A stretch of DNA of 64,000 bases, from contig NC_053120.1 in assembly GCF_010015445.1 (NCBI RefSeq), positions 6,804,114 through 6,868,113 of the forward strand, read 5' to 3'. The notes under the pieces were generated by a model, which was not told where the DNA came from, did no database searches, and saw only the letters and a program-made list of their open reading frames with translations. Shown here one piece after another: positions 34,621 through 45,803 of the stretch. The position numbers were made by a program, and so were the translations under genes. The stretch is from Perca fluviatilis (Eukaryota; Chordata; Actinopteri; Perciformes; Percidae). The number at the start of each line of letters is the position of its first letter. Within the stretch, counting starts at the first letter, position 1.

Positions 34621-36719
34621 TGTTGGGGGTTGAATTTGACATGTACTTTGAGTCTCTTAAGTTGGTATCCAAAAAGAAAGCTATCTTAATATCTGATGTC
34701 TACTCAGATCTTTGTTTGTTTCTGCTGTCTATATTATTAACGATTTTTGAATCTGTCTCTTTTGTATCTTTTATTTCCCTCTGTTTAGACTATTACTTTT
34801 ACTTTCATATTATATTATTTGTATATATTGTTGTATCTTATTTGTTTACGTGTTGCGATAACTAAATATCTGTAAACTATTTTTTGAAATAAAGTTAGGT
34901 AGCACACCGCCATGAGTCCATGAGGCTACTGTCAGATTAGGTACTCCACATTTTCATTGTGATATTTTGTGATTAAATTCTGAATCTGCAACGTTCTCTG
35001 TCAAGTAAAGATGGTGGTACAATGTCTTCCTCTGATGTAGATGTAGCCTACACTGTAAGTCAGTAGTAGGCTATACAGTGGAGTTGCATATTAGGTGGTT
35101 CGGGGTCCTTCTGTAAGTAATTTTGGGGTACAATTTGGTTTTGGAGAAAGCTTCAACCAGCAATACCACAGGCCAAGCAATCAGCGCGTTCCAAACAGGC
35201 ACATTTTGAACAGGCACTGTACTAGTAAAAAATAATTGGAAAGCGACAAAAACACACACAAAACAAAAAAGAGACACACGAAACACAGCATTAACACAGA
35301 CGACGCAGCCCTGATGATTACAACTCTGATCTTATGAGTGATGAGTTAAACTAGTGTTCAACAGGTGTCACAACTTAGCTAGTCCTTATGCAAGACTGGC
35401 TATCCAAACGTTTGGTTGGCAAAAATGCTGAATTAGATAATTATCATGATTTGACCTTTACTTGAACAGCAGCTCTGAATACAGACTGTAACCTTGATTC
35501 ACCTCACAAGAAAATAAAAAATAAAATAGATGACAAATTTGATTTAAAAAAGGATCAAATGCACCAAAGGCTCTTGAATCGGATTAAGACACGAGAAAGG
35601 GAAGCAAGTGGAGGAAACGTGGATGCAATTGAAGAACCTGGGACATACCCCAGAAGTGTCCTCTCGTACCAAAAAATGCCCTCACTCTCTAAAATATCCT
35701 GATTTTCCCAAAATGTTCTCATGTTCCAAAATATCCTGATTTTGCCAAAAACCTTTCGTGTTTTAATAATGCTATCACTTTCCAGAAATGTGTTCTATTA
35801 CCAAAAGTGTCCTCACTCTTTAAGGTCTAAAACTCAAATAACACACACACACACACAGACACACACACAGACACACACACAGCTGTTTTTCTTACCTGAT
35901 GTGGTAGTTTGGATCTTCATGTCCATTCTCACAGCCAGCTCCCAAACATACACCTTCCTCCTCCAGTAACCTCTGGCAATAAAGCACATCTGCCTCCACA
36001 CCTAACATCTAGAATGGATAAAAGTGCCCTGTTCAAATCACTACTAAAATTAAAGCTTTGTCATGCATAATATGAGACTTTATGCACAACGTTACATTGC
36101 CTGTTTGACTTCTGTTCTAGTAACATTAGAAAACATTTAAGATGCAATCATTATGTTGTGGACCTTATAAATGATGCATATATTCACATTTTGCGTGTTT
36201 CTCAACTGGTCCAGGAGGAAGTACTGGTCATATTTGCCTTTTACGTTTGGTTTACAAACATCATGGATGTAAACAAATCCAATACAGCATCAGTTCAATA
36301 TTAATAATTTAAGTTAAAAGCACTACAGCCATAATCTGTGGTAAAACCTGAGGACTTAAGGTCCAGTGGAGAGGGTTTCTCACCTTGGCCTCCTCTATCA
36401 TCTGAGGTGGTAAATGCAGACAGGGATAAAGAAAGACTCCCCCCATCCCTGGTTGGCAGTTCACCCCTGGTAAATCATTCAGGAACTCACAAGCACGCTG
36501 AGCATTCTGGGACAGAGTTGTCTGAGAGTGAAGAATCTCCTTTGAATGAGAAAAAAAATCAAACACTGGTTGAAAAAGCACAAAAGCTACTGTAGCTTTA
36601 AAAAACTCCTCTGAAAGGTAAACTCTATGTTTACCTTAATGCTTTTTTTTAATTTTCCCTATAGTTTTGTGTGTATGTAATAGATGTATAAAGTACAAAA
36701 AAACACATGTCACTCCAAA

Positions 36720-37080
36720 TGGAGCTTTCTCTCCCACAGGCAGAATAATTAATAAATACATAAATTAATTAATAAATACATAAATACATGAATAAATAAA
36801 TAAATATGCCTTTGAAATACATCATGAAATAAATAAATGAGGCAATAAATACATAAATAATTAAATGTAAATATTCATATAAACATGAATCAATTAGTTC
36901 AATAAAAATATTAAAAGGTTTTACTTTTAATTATTTCATGGTACTTTTATTTCATAAGTCTACTTTATTTATTTCAAGAGACTTTTATTTTATAAATCCA
37001 CATTTATTTATTTCCGTGGACTTTTATATCCTAATGCCACATTTATTTATTTCCCTCTCTATTTATTTCCAGTTCTTATA
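36720..37080. repeat. AT-rich TAAATA / ATTTATTT repeat
   Basis: TAAATA-type repeats on the left (36745-36870) and TTTATTT-type on the right (36940-37070) form a loose inverted structure. It lies in the region that replaced exons 6-8 of the aminotransferase paralogue. Confidence 0.5.
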
Positions 37081-37180
37081 TGCAAATCAGGGGGCGTGGC
37101 TATCTCTCACATTCAGAACAAAGCTGTGGGCAAAACGAGCGGCAGCTCGTGATGCTCTGTACCAACAGATTCTCACACCA

Positions 37181-37664
37181 AACTCGTAAAATAAGGACGT
37201 TTGGTCAGGAGCCTTTCTCGTTCTTATTGACGTCTTATTATTATTCTTATTGCTTGGTCTGCACTATTGCTGTCCCTTTTGACGTGCTTGGTCAGGACTA
37301 TTAAAAGGTTGTCCGGTTCCATGACACGCGGGAAGAACGGGACGGCTGGGTTTAGGAAAGGGTCATGGGTGGGCGTTCGGTTCTGTGACACGCGGGAGGA
37401 AAGAAAAAAGCGACTTGAAAAAGCGACTCTAGCAAGCGTGACAAGCGGGACGCGACCCCGGGTCTCCTGGATTAAAGTCCTGTGTTTGACCCATCCACCA
37501 CCCCAACCAACCTCCTTACGCAGTAATTCTCCCTTACATACTACTCGCTAAATCCTATCTAACTGCGGTTCTCCCCGGTGCGTTACACAAACACGCTGAA
37601 GGGCGCCTTTTTCGTCGCATCAGACGCTGACAGCCACTGTCCAAACGTCCTTATTTTACGAGTT
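37181..37664. mobile_element. Element bounded by 24-bp perfect inverted repeats
   Basis: Positions 37181-37204 and 37641-37664 are exact reverse complements (start AACTCGTAAAATAAGG). Sequence just outside also shows partial inverted similarity (GTTCTCA-like). The interior is GC-rich without a gene. Probably a small DNA transposon; I could not define a target duplication. Confidence 0.5.
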
Positions 37665-37685
37665 CAGAATGAGAACGGGTTGTCT

Positions 37686-37926
37686 GTACCCAGCCCGCAG
37701 TCACCTGTTCTTGGGTAACTGAACCACCAACTACCGCTGACCTGACGGAGCAACACAACCAGCAATTCGCGGTGCTCTGTACCCAGCCCACAGTCACCTA
37801 TTCTGGGGTAACTAGACCAGCTCGCGGTGCTCTGTACCCAGCCCACAGTCACCTATTCTGGGGTAACTAGACCACCAACTACCGCTGACCTGACAGAGCA
37901 CCACGACCGGCAGCTCGCAGGGCTCT
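37686..37926. repeat. Tandem repeat of about 92 bp
   Basis: Two full units and one shortened by about 38 bp. Each starts GTACCCAGCCC and carries CAGTCACCT, GGGTAACT and GCTGACCTGAC. It lies next to the inverted-repeat element. Confidence 0.7.
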
Positions 37927-38026
37927 GTACCCACTGCGGGTTGACACAACATTAGCTGAGGCGTTGTTAAGCGAGCTAGCGGGCAAACAACTGCTCTAAT
38001 TCACATTAAACTGAACATTTCCGTTG

Positions 38027-38244
38027 ATGGTGAAGTGAGACAAGGTGAATGGGACTTCTTTGGAACTATTTATGTGGACGCTTCTGTATTTATTGTTTAT
38101 TTTATATAACATTGTGTTTACAGGTGTGTCAACTGCAGCGGCTGTGCAAGAAGGAAACGAGATGAATGAGGACAGAAACGTCCACATAAATAGTCCCAAA
38201 GTCCCATTCACCTTGGTCATGGTGCACTCTCACTTCGCCACTGG
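38027..38244. mobile_element. Small foldback sequence at the break in exon 5
   Basis: The arms share GAAGTGAGA, CAAGGTGAATGGGACTT and ACTATTTATGTGGACG in opposite orientation (left 38034-38090, right 38165-38244). The loop is about 80-90 bp. The right arm begins exactly where the aminotransferase exon 5 reading frame diverges and supplies its premature stop. Confidence 0.65.
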
Positions 38245-38578
38245 AGTCACCCCGGCCTCATCCAGCAGCGGGGGCAGGGTGTGTGGACAGGGCCTCAGGG
38301 TCAACACGCCTGTCTGAGTCTTCCCGTCCCCACTGGCCAGCAGGTGCAAAACCATCTGAACACAATAAATAGCAATGCAGTTAACAATATGCAAAAACAT
38401 ATTTTTCTTCTATTTCACATTCAAGTACTTTTAACATGGAGGATAAAGGTGACTCCTTAAGTTTATCCTTACTGTATCAGTTCCTGTTTGAACGGACTTG
38501 GCACTGTCAAGCCACTACAATACCATAACGATTTTTAAATAGCTGAGTGTGAAGGCAGATATGTTAACCACTTATGAA

Positions 38579-39045
38579 CTGGTCTGGATCGATAACAGAC
38601 TGATCGTTATTCGCTAAAAAAAGGCATGTTTTGAAGAACATTTGGATTGTGCAACAAGGCAGGCCTGCTTCGTTCATCCGGGGAATGATTGTAAAACTGT
38701 ACAAAGAATATGGTTACGGCATTTACTCTCTAAGTGGGACATTTTGGGACATTTTGGTGTGGACGAAGTACACACGGTGATACACTGGTAAGAGCAAACA
38801 ACGTTTAACCATGAATCCAGCTAAATTACATTATTATTAATAGTATTGTGTGAACAGTTAGCTTCATTTAATATTGTGTGTGCCGTTTTTTTCTTTTGCG
38901 GGGTGCAAATGTTTCACCAAAACAAGTTCCTTCTTGAGTCCATTTTGCAGATCCACCGTCTTTGCGACCGGAGTTTAGTGCCACCCAAGTCGATTGTGAT
39001 TGGTTTTAAAGAAAGACGTTTTTTTTTTTGTTTATGTGTGGAGGG
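38579..39045. mobile_element. MITE family M1, copy e
   Basis: Starts GGTCTGGATC and keeps family words such as TTTAACCATGAATCCAGC, AACAAGTTCCTTCTTGAG and GATTGTGATTGG. The right terminus is worn. It lies in intron 4 of the broken aminotransferase copy. Confidence 0.55.
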
Positions 39046-39057
39046 GCCTAACATGAC

Positions 39058-39335
39058 TAATGGTAAATGAACTGCATTTATGTAGCGCTTTTCTTTCCCT
39101 GAACGACCACTCAAAGCGCTTTATCTACAACAGGCACCATTAACACCATTCACACAAACATTCATATACTGGTAGCCAAGGTGGTGCCACCTGCTCATCA
39201 GATAAAGAGCCATTCACAGACCGATGGCGCAGCAGTGGGAGCAATTTGGGGTTTAGTATCTTGCCCAAGGGTCCTTGATACCACCGGCCTTCGATTGGTA
39301 GACGACCGCTCCACCTCCTGAGCCACAGCCGCTGA
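39058..39335 (-). mobile_element. tRNA-derived SINE
   Basis: On the minus strand the head reads GTGGCTCAGGAGGTGGAGCG (A-box like), followed by a B-box-like ATCGAAGGCCGG. The body has CTTGGGCAAGATACTAAAC, and the tail is AAAGCGCTACATAAATGCAG. This matches the common fish SINE layout with a tRNA-like promoter. Confidence 0.6.
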
Positions 39336-40439
39336 TTAATGGATATTTGTTCGTAATGGACGATACAGATGTGTGTTTAGTCCTTAATAATAATGGAGAA
39401 TGTTTGTTTATTTTATATTATTGTTTTTATGTATGCACCATCAACCAAAGCAAATTCCTAGTAAATGCTTCCTTCCTGGCAATAAATCTATTTATGATTC
39501 CGATTCCTACATCTATAAATCTTCATGCTCCAAAAAATATGATATTATATATTATATTTTTCATCGTACCATTACAGTCTTCTGAGAACCACTGGAGAAG
39601 ATGATATCTTCTGGGTTCGAACTCACTCCACCATCTCTCCTCATAATGAACTCAGCAACACTTTTCTTGATGCATGGTATACCGCAGGAGGTTAAAGAGT
39701 ATGAGCCTGTCATCGACAAAGTGGAGAGATCAGCCATTGGAGCAGAGGTGCCAGTGAAAGGAAATATATGCTGGTGGATATATTTTGGGCCAAATGTTTT
39801 CAAATCTGTACAAATGAATGAATATTATTCATTCTCACCCACGCTCCCTCCACTGCAGGCCCCCAGAAGCTTCTGTGCCCTCTGCCTGGCATCCAGAGGG
39901 AGGCATTTTTCTGTAATGAGCTCAGGGTAAAGACACACTGCCAAGACCTGAGAAGACAAACAGGGAATGACACAAACAGACAGGCTCCATTTGTAGCTGT
40001 CAAACTGATAAAATATAAACCACCAACCTGGCGAACAAATGACATGGGTGCCATCCCTGCCCTGTGGGGATCCCCTGAACTGACATCAGTCACCTGCTGA
40101 AAGGGTTTTGTTACTCCCTGGGAAAAGAACATTTTGGGTTAGATACAAGCTCAGCTGGGTGGTATTTTTCAACCCTGACATCCAACTTCTCTCTTCTGTG
40201 TCACCTTAAGTAGCATTGAGGTTGTTATGTAAAATCAACTTACATTCTGTATCATCAGTGTAAATTTCCTCCAAAAAAAAAACATGACAAGAAACATTTG
40301 TTGACATTATTTCTACAGTGAAAGCGAGACATATAAATATCTAAGATATCTAAGACGCGTTTAATGACATACTAAGGAATGAGAGTCCTCTTTTTCTGGC
40401 ACAGTACTAAACTAGTTTGAATCCTACTTAAAGAATAGG

Positions 40440-40940
40440 GACTACTTTGTGTCTATAGGTAATTACACATCTGAGCGGACAAATATGACGTGCAGAGTTC
40501 CCCAAGGGTCCATTTTGGGGCCTCTTCCATTTTAACATCTACATGCTTCTACTGGCTGAGATTATGGAAAACAACAAAATTAATTACCATAGTTATGCGG
40601 ACGACACACAAATTTACATAACCTTATCGCCAGGGGACTATAGTCCAATAAAAAAACTGAGTAAGTGCATTGAATAAATTAACGACCGGATGTGAGAGGC
40701 AAACGACTAAAGGAACGATTAAAAGTGAGCGCTTAGCTTCAATCGACAACATTAAAAACAACGGATGAAGCCAGAAATCTTGCTGTAGTCATGGACTCAG
40801 ACCTAAATTTCAACAGCCACATTAAGACAATTACAAAGTCACTGTATGTATGATGTGTAAAAGATGTGTATAAGCTATTGGACACCTTAATTTCCTTCGG
40901 GATAAATAAAGTATATCTATCTATCTATCTATCTATCTAT
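40440..40940 (+). mobile_element. LINE reverse-transcriptase fragment and LINE tail with CTAT microsatellite
   Basis: With some frame breaks the plus strand gives VPQGSILGP, then NYHSYADDTQIYITLSPGD, which are the RT motifs around the catalytic YADD, then VVMDSDLNFNSHIKTI. A tail GGGATAAATAAAGTAT and a CTAT microsatellite follow at 40911-40940. The copy has several stops and is inactive. It lies in intron 1 of the broken aminotransferase gene. Confidence 0.7.
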
Positions 40941-41154
40941 TCAATTACAATTGGGCTTTCAATTGGATTTTAAAACCAAGCAAATTGCTGGGGCCACGTA
41001 TTTTCAGTGGACAGTAAAGCAGCCAGCACGTAATGACAAATTTTAATCCAACACAAATGAATGCATTGGGAAAAAAACAATGTTTATTCATCGATTCCCT
41101 TTTAAATGTGGTCACATCTAACAAAGGCACATTGATTTTTTTTGGCGTTTCATG

Positions 41155-41450
41155 TTCAGGTGCCGCCAGATATTCCGCCAGATGTTCCCCTTTCTTTGTG
41201 TTGGCATTCTAAACTCTGGTGGATTTCTGAGGGCTATGGTTAACTCCTCCTCAGATCTCTGTAGGGTAAATCCAGACAGCTAGCTAGACTATCTGTCCAA
41301 TCTGAGTTTTCTCTCGCATGACTAAAACTACTTTTGAACGTACACATGTTCCACCAAAACAAGTTCCTTCCAGAGGCTATTTTGCAGAGGCACCATCATT
41401 GGGCCGATGCTTTGCACCGCCCGAGATGATTGTGATTGGTTTAAAGGTCC
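41155..41450. mobile_element. MITE family M1, copy f (partial)
   Basis: Contains GGTGGATTTCTGAGGGC, GGTAAATCCAGACAGCTAGC and ACATGTTCCACCAAAACAAG, shared with copies g and h. The right side stops at GATTGGTTTAAAGG, where another repeat (GGTCCAATGTGTGGGAATTT) takes over to about 41800. Confidence 0.55.
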
Positions 41451-41869
41451 AATGTGTGGGAATTTCACCCATCTAGCATTGAGAGCATATATCGCAATCA
41501 ACTTTCTCGCACCATGCAGTTCAAAGTACGTAGTACAGCTACAGTAGCCTTCACGCTTCAAAAAGCCAGTCTCTTGCTCTTTTCAATATCCTTTTTCTTT
41601 TTCTGGGCGAAGAAGAAGAACACTCCAGTTCCTGAAATCTGGATTTTGAATACGTGTGGTCCTCCATGTTTCCTTCTTAAAACTTGCCGGGGCCGGGAAG
41701 CAGCGATACCCATTAGCAGCATTAGCAGCACCTGTGAGTTTATCATGTGACAGCGAAAACGCGAAAGGCGGGGCAGTATGTCCTGTATGTCCCTTACCAG
41801 CTAACTTATTTCAAAACGGCGCATGAATATGGAGCAGATAATTACAGATAATTAGGGACCATTCGGTAT

Positions 41870-42120
41870 TTATGGAATGGACCACCGGAGGAAATTAGGG
41901 GAGGGTCATGTCTTTTTATTCTTTGTTGAGGGGAGGGTCATCCAACATTTTTCAGTCCAGAGGGGGGGGGGGGGTCACCCAACTTTTGTATTCATAGAAA
42001 CAGCAAAAAGGTATTGCTAAACTGTTGGGGGAGGGTCATTCCTTTTTTTTTTTATTGTGTTGGAGGGTCATAGAAATTTTTCTACTGGCGAGGGGAGGGT
42101 CATGGTCTATTTTGGCTAAA
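41870..42120. repeat. GGGGAGGGTCA-containing repeat
   Basis: A GGAGGGTCA-type word (or close GGGGGTCA) recurs about five times at uneven spacing, separated by T-rich spacers. It looks like a degenerate dispersed repeat. No ORF. Confidence 0.5.
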
Positions 42121-43834
42121 GGTCCCAAACTCCTCTGGTGGCCCCTTAAATAAATAACCAACAGTCCCTTACAGACATTACAGATAATGTCTGTAATGGA
42201 ATATATAACTATCCTTCTATGAACTTTGTGTTTTGTTGTTGGCAACAGTTATCTCCAAGGGCGGAGCATGTGTATTCAATGTTATCATCATATCAATTAT
42301 AGTAGCTGCAGGTTGTCTGATTAAGGAACAATAAGGTACAGTCCTCCATTCTGTCCCTGAATATAATCTGCTTGTATAAAACGTCCTTTGCGAACCTGAT
42401 AGAAGGTTGACTGCTTGCAAGTGTGACAATAAAACTTCAAAGACACTCTCTTGTTTGAGACTTTATTCACAAAAACTTTCCCAGTAAGCTACAGTCACTA
42501 CCTGAGTATTTCCATTTTCTGCTACTTATATTCTACTTCACTACAGTTCGGAGTAGTGTATTTTTTTTTTTTTTATTTCATTACATTTACTCAATAGCAA
42601 GATTTACAAGTTACTTTTTATAAAAAACATGCGATCAGTTGATGCACTGTTACAGATTAAACTGCCAAACAAAATGTAGTTAAAAAGTAACTCAACCACC
42701 AGCGCTGCAGAGGTGTTAATATGCATCAGTATAACAACAGTCCAATAATAATATAGCTAACACTGACTGGTTAAATTGTTGAAAATGTAGCTAAGCCTAC
42801 TTGAAATGTGTTTTTAAATTTTAGAATTGTTACTTTAAAGGATCTAAATTCTTCTCCCACCACTGCTGGTAATCCCCTCATATTGTTTAAACAGTTATGA
42901 CACACAGCTTGGAGAACCTTTGTCCTGAAAGATCATATGTTATTTCTTTCGATTATATAATTTTCTATTTGAATCGGCAGTCAGATTGTTCGCTATTCTC
43001 CTTCTTACAGGAGCAGACTAAAATAGCAAATGTTGCTTAGATTAGTTCAGGTGTATCACACTTGTCCTATGACTTACCTGTGTGATCTCCTCTGTGATGC
43101 GTGCAGCCAAACTCTGCAGGCCTGTTTGGGCTCTGATCCCCCGCACTGAGGGGTTAACCTCCTGCAAGGAACTCATCTCTGTCTCACTGAGAAGCTCAAC
43201 AACTCGGAGACCTTAAAAACGGCTCAATGTTGAAGCCTGTTAGGGGAATGCAGGGAAGGCACCCAAAGTCTTGGCTTAGCCTACAACTACTCGAGGAAGC
43301 TTGTAAAAAAAAAAATTGTGACACACCCCATAGTGCAAGTGCTAAATAAATTCAGGCCGAATGGGAGATGATACACCTGAACTCATGTCATTTCATAATG
43401 CAAGGTCTGGTTGATCCCACATTTGGTGTGACAATGGGCAGGGGGTTTCTACCCATGTGGAATACGTGAATATCTCATGAGATGGAAGTATTTGTCCCTG
43501 TGCTATTTGGGTAAACTCCCCAGAGCTAGATTAGTAACAAGCAATTCTGGGACAGGATGCATACAAAAGTAACAAGTAGAGATGAGAGAGCAGCTCAGTG
43601 TGTCATAGGAAGAAAACAGCCTCCCCTGCAGTCTAGAATTGTAATAGCATAACTAAGAGAGGCAGGTTAAAGAGAGGTGCCTGGTCGGGCTAGAACTCTC
43701 CCCAACCGGATCGGGCTGTACTGGCTTGCCTCCCTCTACTCTTGCTATATTATTAATTATACAGTATATAAAACTGTTGACTACGAGGAGAAGCAGATTG
43801 GCCGGGTTAGGTGGACGCTGCGACTCCTCACTCC

Positions 43835-45739
43835 CTAACTATAAGCTTTGTCAAAGAGGAGGGTTTTCAGTTTACTCTTAAATGAGGCGACGGTGTCTGC
43901 CCCTCGAACCCAGACTGGAAGCTGGTTCCACAGAAGCGGAGCCTGATAGCTGAAGGCCCTGGCCCCCAGTCTACTTCCAGAGACTCTAGGAACCACAAGT
44001 AGCTCTGCATTCCGGGAGCGCAGTGCCCTAGTGGGACAATAAGGTACTAAGAGCTCTTCTAGGTATGAAGGTGCTTGACCATTTAGAGCTTTGTAAGTCA
44101 GGAGGAGGATTTTAAATTCGATCCTAGATTTCACAGGAAGCCAATGCAGAGAAGCTAATACAGGAGAAATATGATCTCTTCTCTTAGTTCTCGTCAGAAC
44201 ACGTGCTGCAGCATTCTGGATCAGCTGGAGCGTCTTAAGGGACTTATTTGGGCAACCTGATAATAAGGAATTGCAGTAATCTAGTCTAGAAGTAACGAAT
44301 GCATGGACTAGTTTTTCAGCATCGTTTTGAGACAGGATATTCCTAATTTTGGCAATGTTACGAAGATGGAAAAAGGCTATTCTTGAGGTTTGTTTTAAGT
44401 GGGCGTTGAAGGATAAATCCTGATCAAAAATAACTCCCAAATTTCTGACAGCAGTGCTGGAGGCCAGGGCGATACCATCCAGAGTAGCTATATCTTTCGA
44501 AAACGAAGTTCGGCGGTGCGTTGGTCCTATCACAATAACTTCCGTTTTGTCTGAGTTTAACATCAGGAAGTTGTGGGTCATCCAGCATTTTATATCCTCA
44601 ATACACGTTTGAAGTCTTGCAAACTGACCACTTTCATCTGGCTTAATTGACAGATATAATTGGGTATCGTCTGCGTAACAGTGATAGTTAATTGAGTGTT
44701 TCCTAATAATATGGCCTAGAGGAAGCATATATAAGGAAAATAGAATTGGTCCAAGCACTGAGCCTTGAGGAACGCCATGGCTAACTTTGGCGTGCTTGGA
44801 GGGTTTATCGTTAATGTTAACAAATTGGGATCGCTCAGAGAAATAAGACTTAAACCAGCTAAGTGCAATTCCTTTAATTCCGACTAAGTGTTCTAATCTG
44901 TGTAACAGGATTGTATGGTCAATAGTGTCAAATGCAGCACTAAGATCTAATAAAACAAGTATGGAGACAAGTCCTTTGTCTGCAGCAGTTAGAAGGTCGT
45001 TAGTAATTTTCACCAGTGCCGTCTCTGTGCTATGATTCTTTCTAAATCCTGATTGAAAATCATCAAATAAACTGTTGCTATGTAGAAAATCACATAACTG
45101 ATTAGCAACCACCTTCTCAAGGATCTTGGATAGAAAAGGAAGGTTAGATATAGGTCTATAGTTTGCTAAGACCTCAGGATCCAGGGTCGGTTTTTTCAGA
45201 AGAGGTTTTATCACAGCTATTTTAAATGACTGCGGTACATAACCTGTTAATAAGGACATATTGATCATATTTAGTAGTGAAGTGTTTACCATGGGTAACG
45301 CTTCTTTGATTAGCCTCGTTGGGATGGGGTCCAAGAGACAGGTAGATGGCTTAGCTGAGGATATCTTTAACATTAATTGTTGAAGGTCTATAGGATAAAA
45401 GCAGTCTAAGTATATGTCGGGACTAGTCATTTGTTCTAGCGGTCCTGTATTTAAAGATGAACTGTTAGAAGTTAAGGGCAAAAGGTGATTAATTTTGTCT
45501 CTAATTGTTATAATTTTATCATTAAAGAAGCTCATGAAGTCATCACTACTCAGAGCTAGAGGAATAGATGGCTCAGTAGAGCTGTGACTGTCTGTCAGCC
45601 TGGCTACAGTGCTGAAAAGAAACCTTGGGTTGTTCTTATTTTCTTCTATTAGTGATGAGTAATAGTCTGATCTGGCCTTTCTTAGGGCCTTCCTATAGGT
45701 TTTGAGACTTTCTTGCCAATCCAAGCGTGATTCTTCCAC
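43835..45739 (-). CDS. LINE reverse transcriptase (C-terminal part of ORF2)
   Basis: The open frame of 634 codons holds the RT domain. The fingers motif NYRPISNLPFLSKILEK is at about residues 190-206, VLLDLSAAFDTIDH at about 263-276, GVPQGSVLGPILFSLYM at about 325-341, and catalytic YADDTQLYL at about 356-364. A long C-terminal region follows, with RLDYCNSLLSG, LQLIQNAAARVLT, LHWLPVKSRI and the end FKSKLKTLLFDKAYS, as in the L2/CR1 group. The first ATG is not the real start: the coding frame runs in from upstream (reading [19 protein letters not shown]) and should be fused to the endonuclease. All RT residues I can see are intact. Confidence 0.85.
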   Translation of the reverse strand: MEESRLDWQESLKTYRKALRKARSDYYSSLIEENKNNPRFLFSTVARLTDSHSSTEPSIPLALSSDDFMSFFNDKIITIRDKINHLLPLTSNSSSLNTGPLEQMTSPDIYLDCFYPIDLQQLMLKISSAKPSTCLLDPIPTRLIKEALPMVNTSLLNMINMSLLTGYVPQSFKIAVIKPLLKKPTLDPEVLANYRPISNLPFLSKILEKVVANQLCDFLHSNSLFDDFQSGFRKNHSTETALVKITNDLLTAADKGLVSILVLLDLSAAFDTIDHTILLHRLEHLVGIKGIALSWFKSYFSERSQFVNINDKPSKHAKVSHGVPQGSVLGPILFSLYMLPLGHIIRKHSINYHCYADDTQLYLSIKPDESGQFARLQTCIEDIKCWMTHNFLMLNSDKTEVIVIGPTHRRTSFSKDIATLDGIALASSTAVRNLGVIFDQDLSFNAHLKQTSRIAFFHLRNIAKIRNILSQNDAEKLVHAFVTSRLDYCNSLLSGCPNKSLKTLQLIQNAAARVLTRTKRRDHISPVLASLHWLPVKSRIEFKILLLTYKALNGQAPSYLEELLVPYCPTRALRSRNAELLVVPRVSGSRLGARAFSYQAPLLWNQLPVWVRGADTVASFKSKLKTLLFDKAYS

Positions 45740-45803
45740 TTTGGTGGAGCGCCACTTACTTTCGAGGTTTCGCGAGATTTGTTTTAATTTGCGAGTTTGA
45801 AAG

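Larger units (their letters stand above)
33306..43176 (-). pseudogene. Alanine aminotransferase-like paralogue lacking exons 6-8
   Basis: Recognisable exons: 43176-43078, 40117-40028, 39947-39839, 39706-39570, truncated exon 5 from about 38355 to 38240, then 36539-36384, 36008-35896 and 33396-33306. Each aligns one-to-one with the intact neighbour at 48801-55835 (for example MSSLQEVNPSVRGIR, SGDPHRAGMAPMSFVRQ, AEFIMRRDGGV, LSQNAQRACEFLNDLPG, VEADVLYCQRLLEEEG). Exon 5 keeps the start (LLASGDGKTQTGV, PCPHTLPPLLDEAGV). It then runs into foreign sequence with a stop after 41 codons. The rest of exon 5 and exons 6-8 (NPGNPTG, DEVYQD and the PLP-lysine region) are absent between 36540 and 38240. 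The remaining exons have no frameshift or stop and keep GT-AG sites. If exon 4 (ends phase 0) is joined to exon 9 (starts phase 0), 264 codons stay open. It is probably a pseudogene; a short expressed protein cannot be excluded. Confidence 0.75.
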
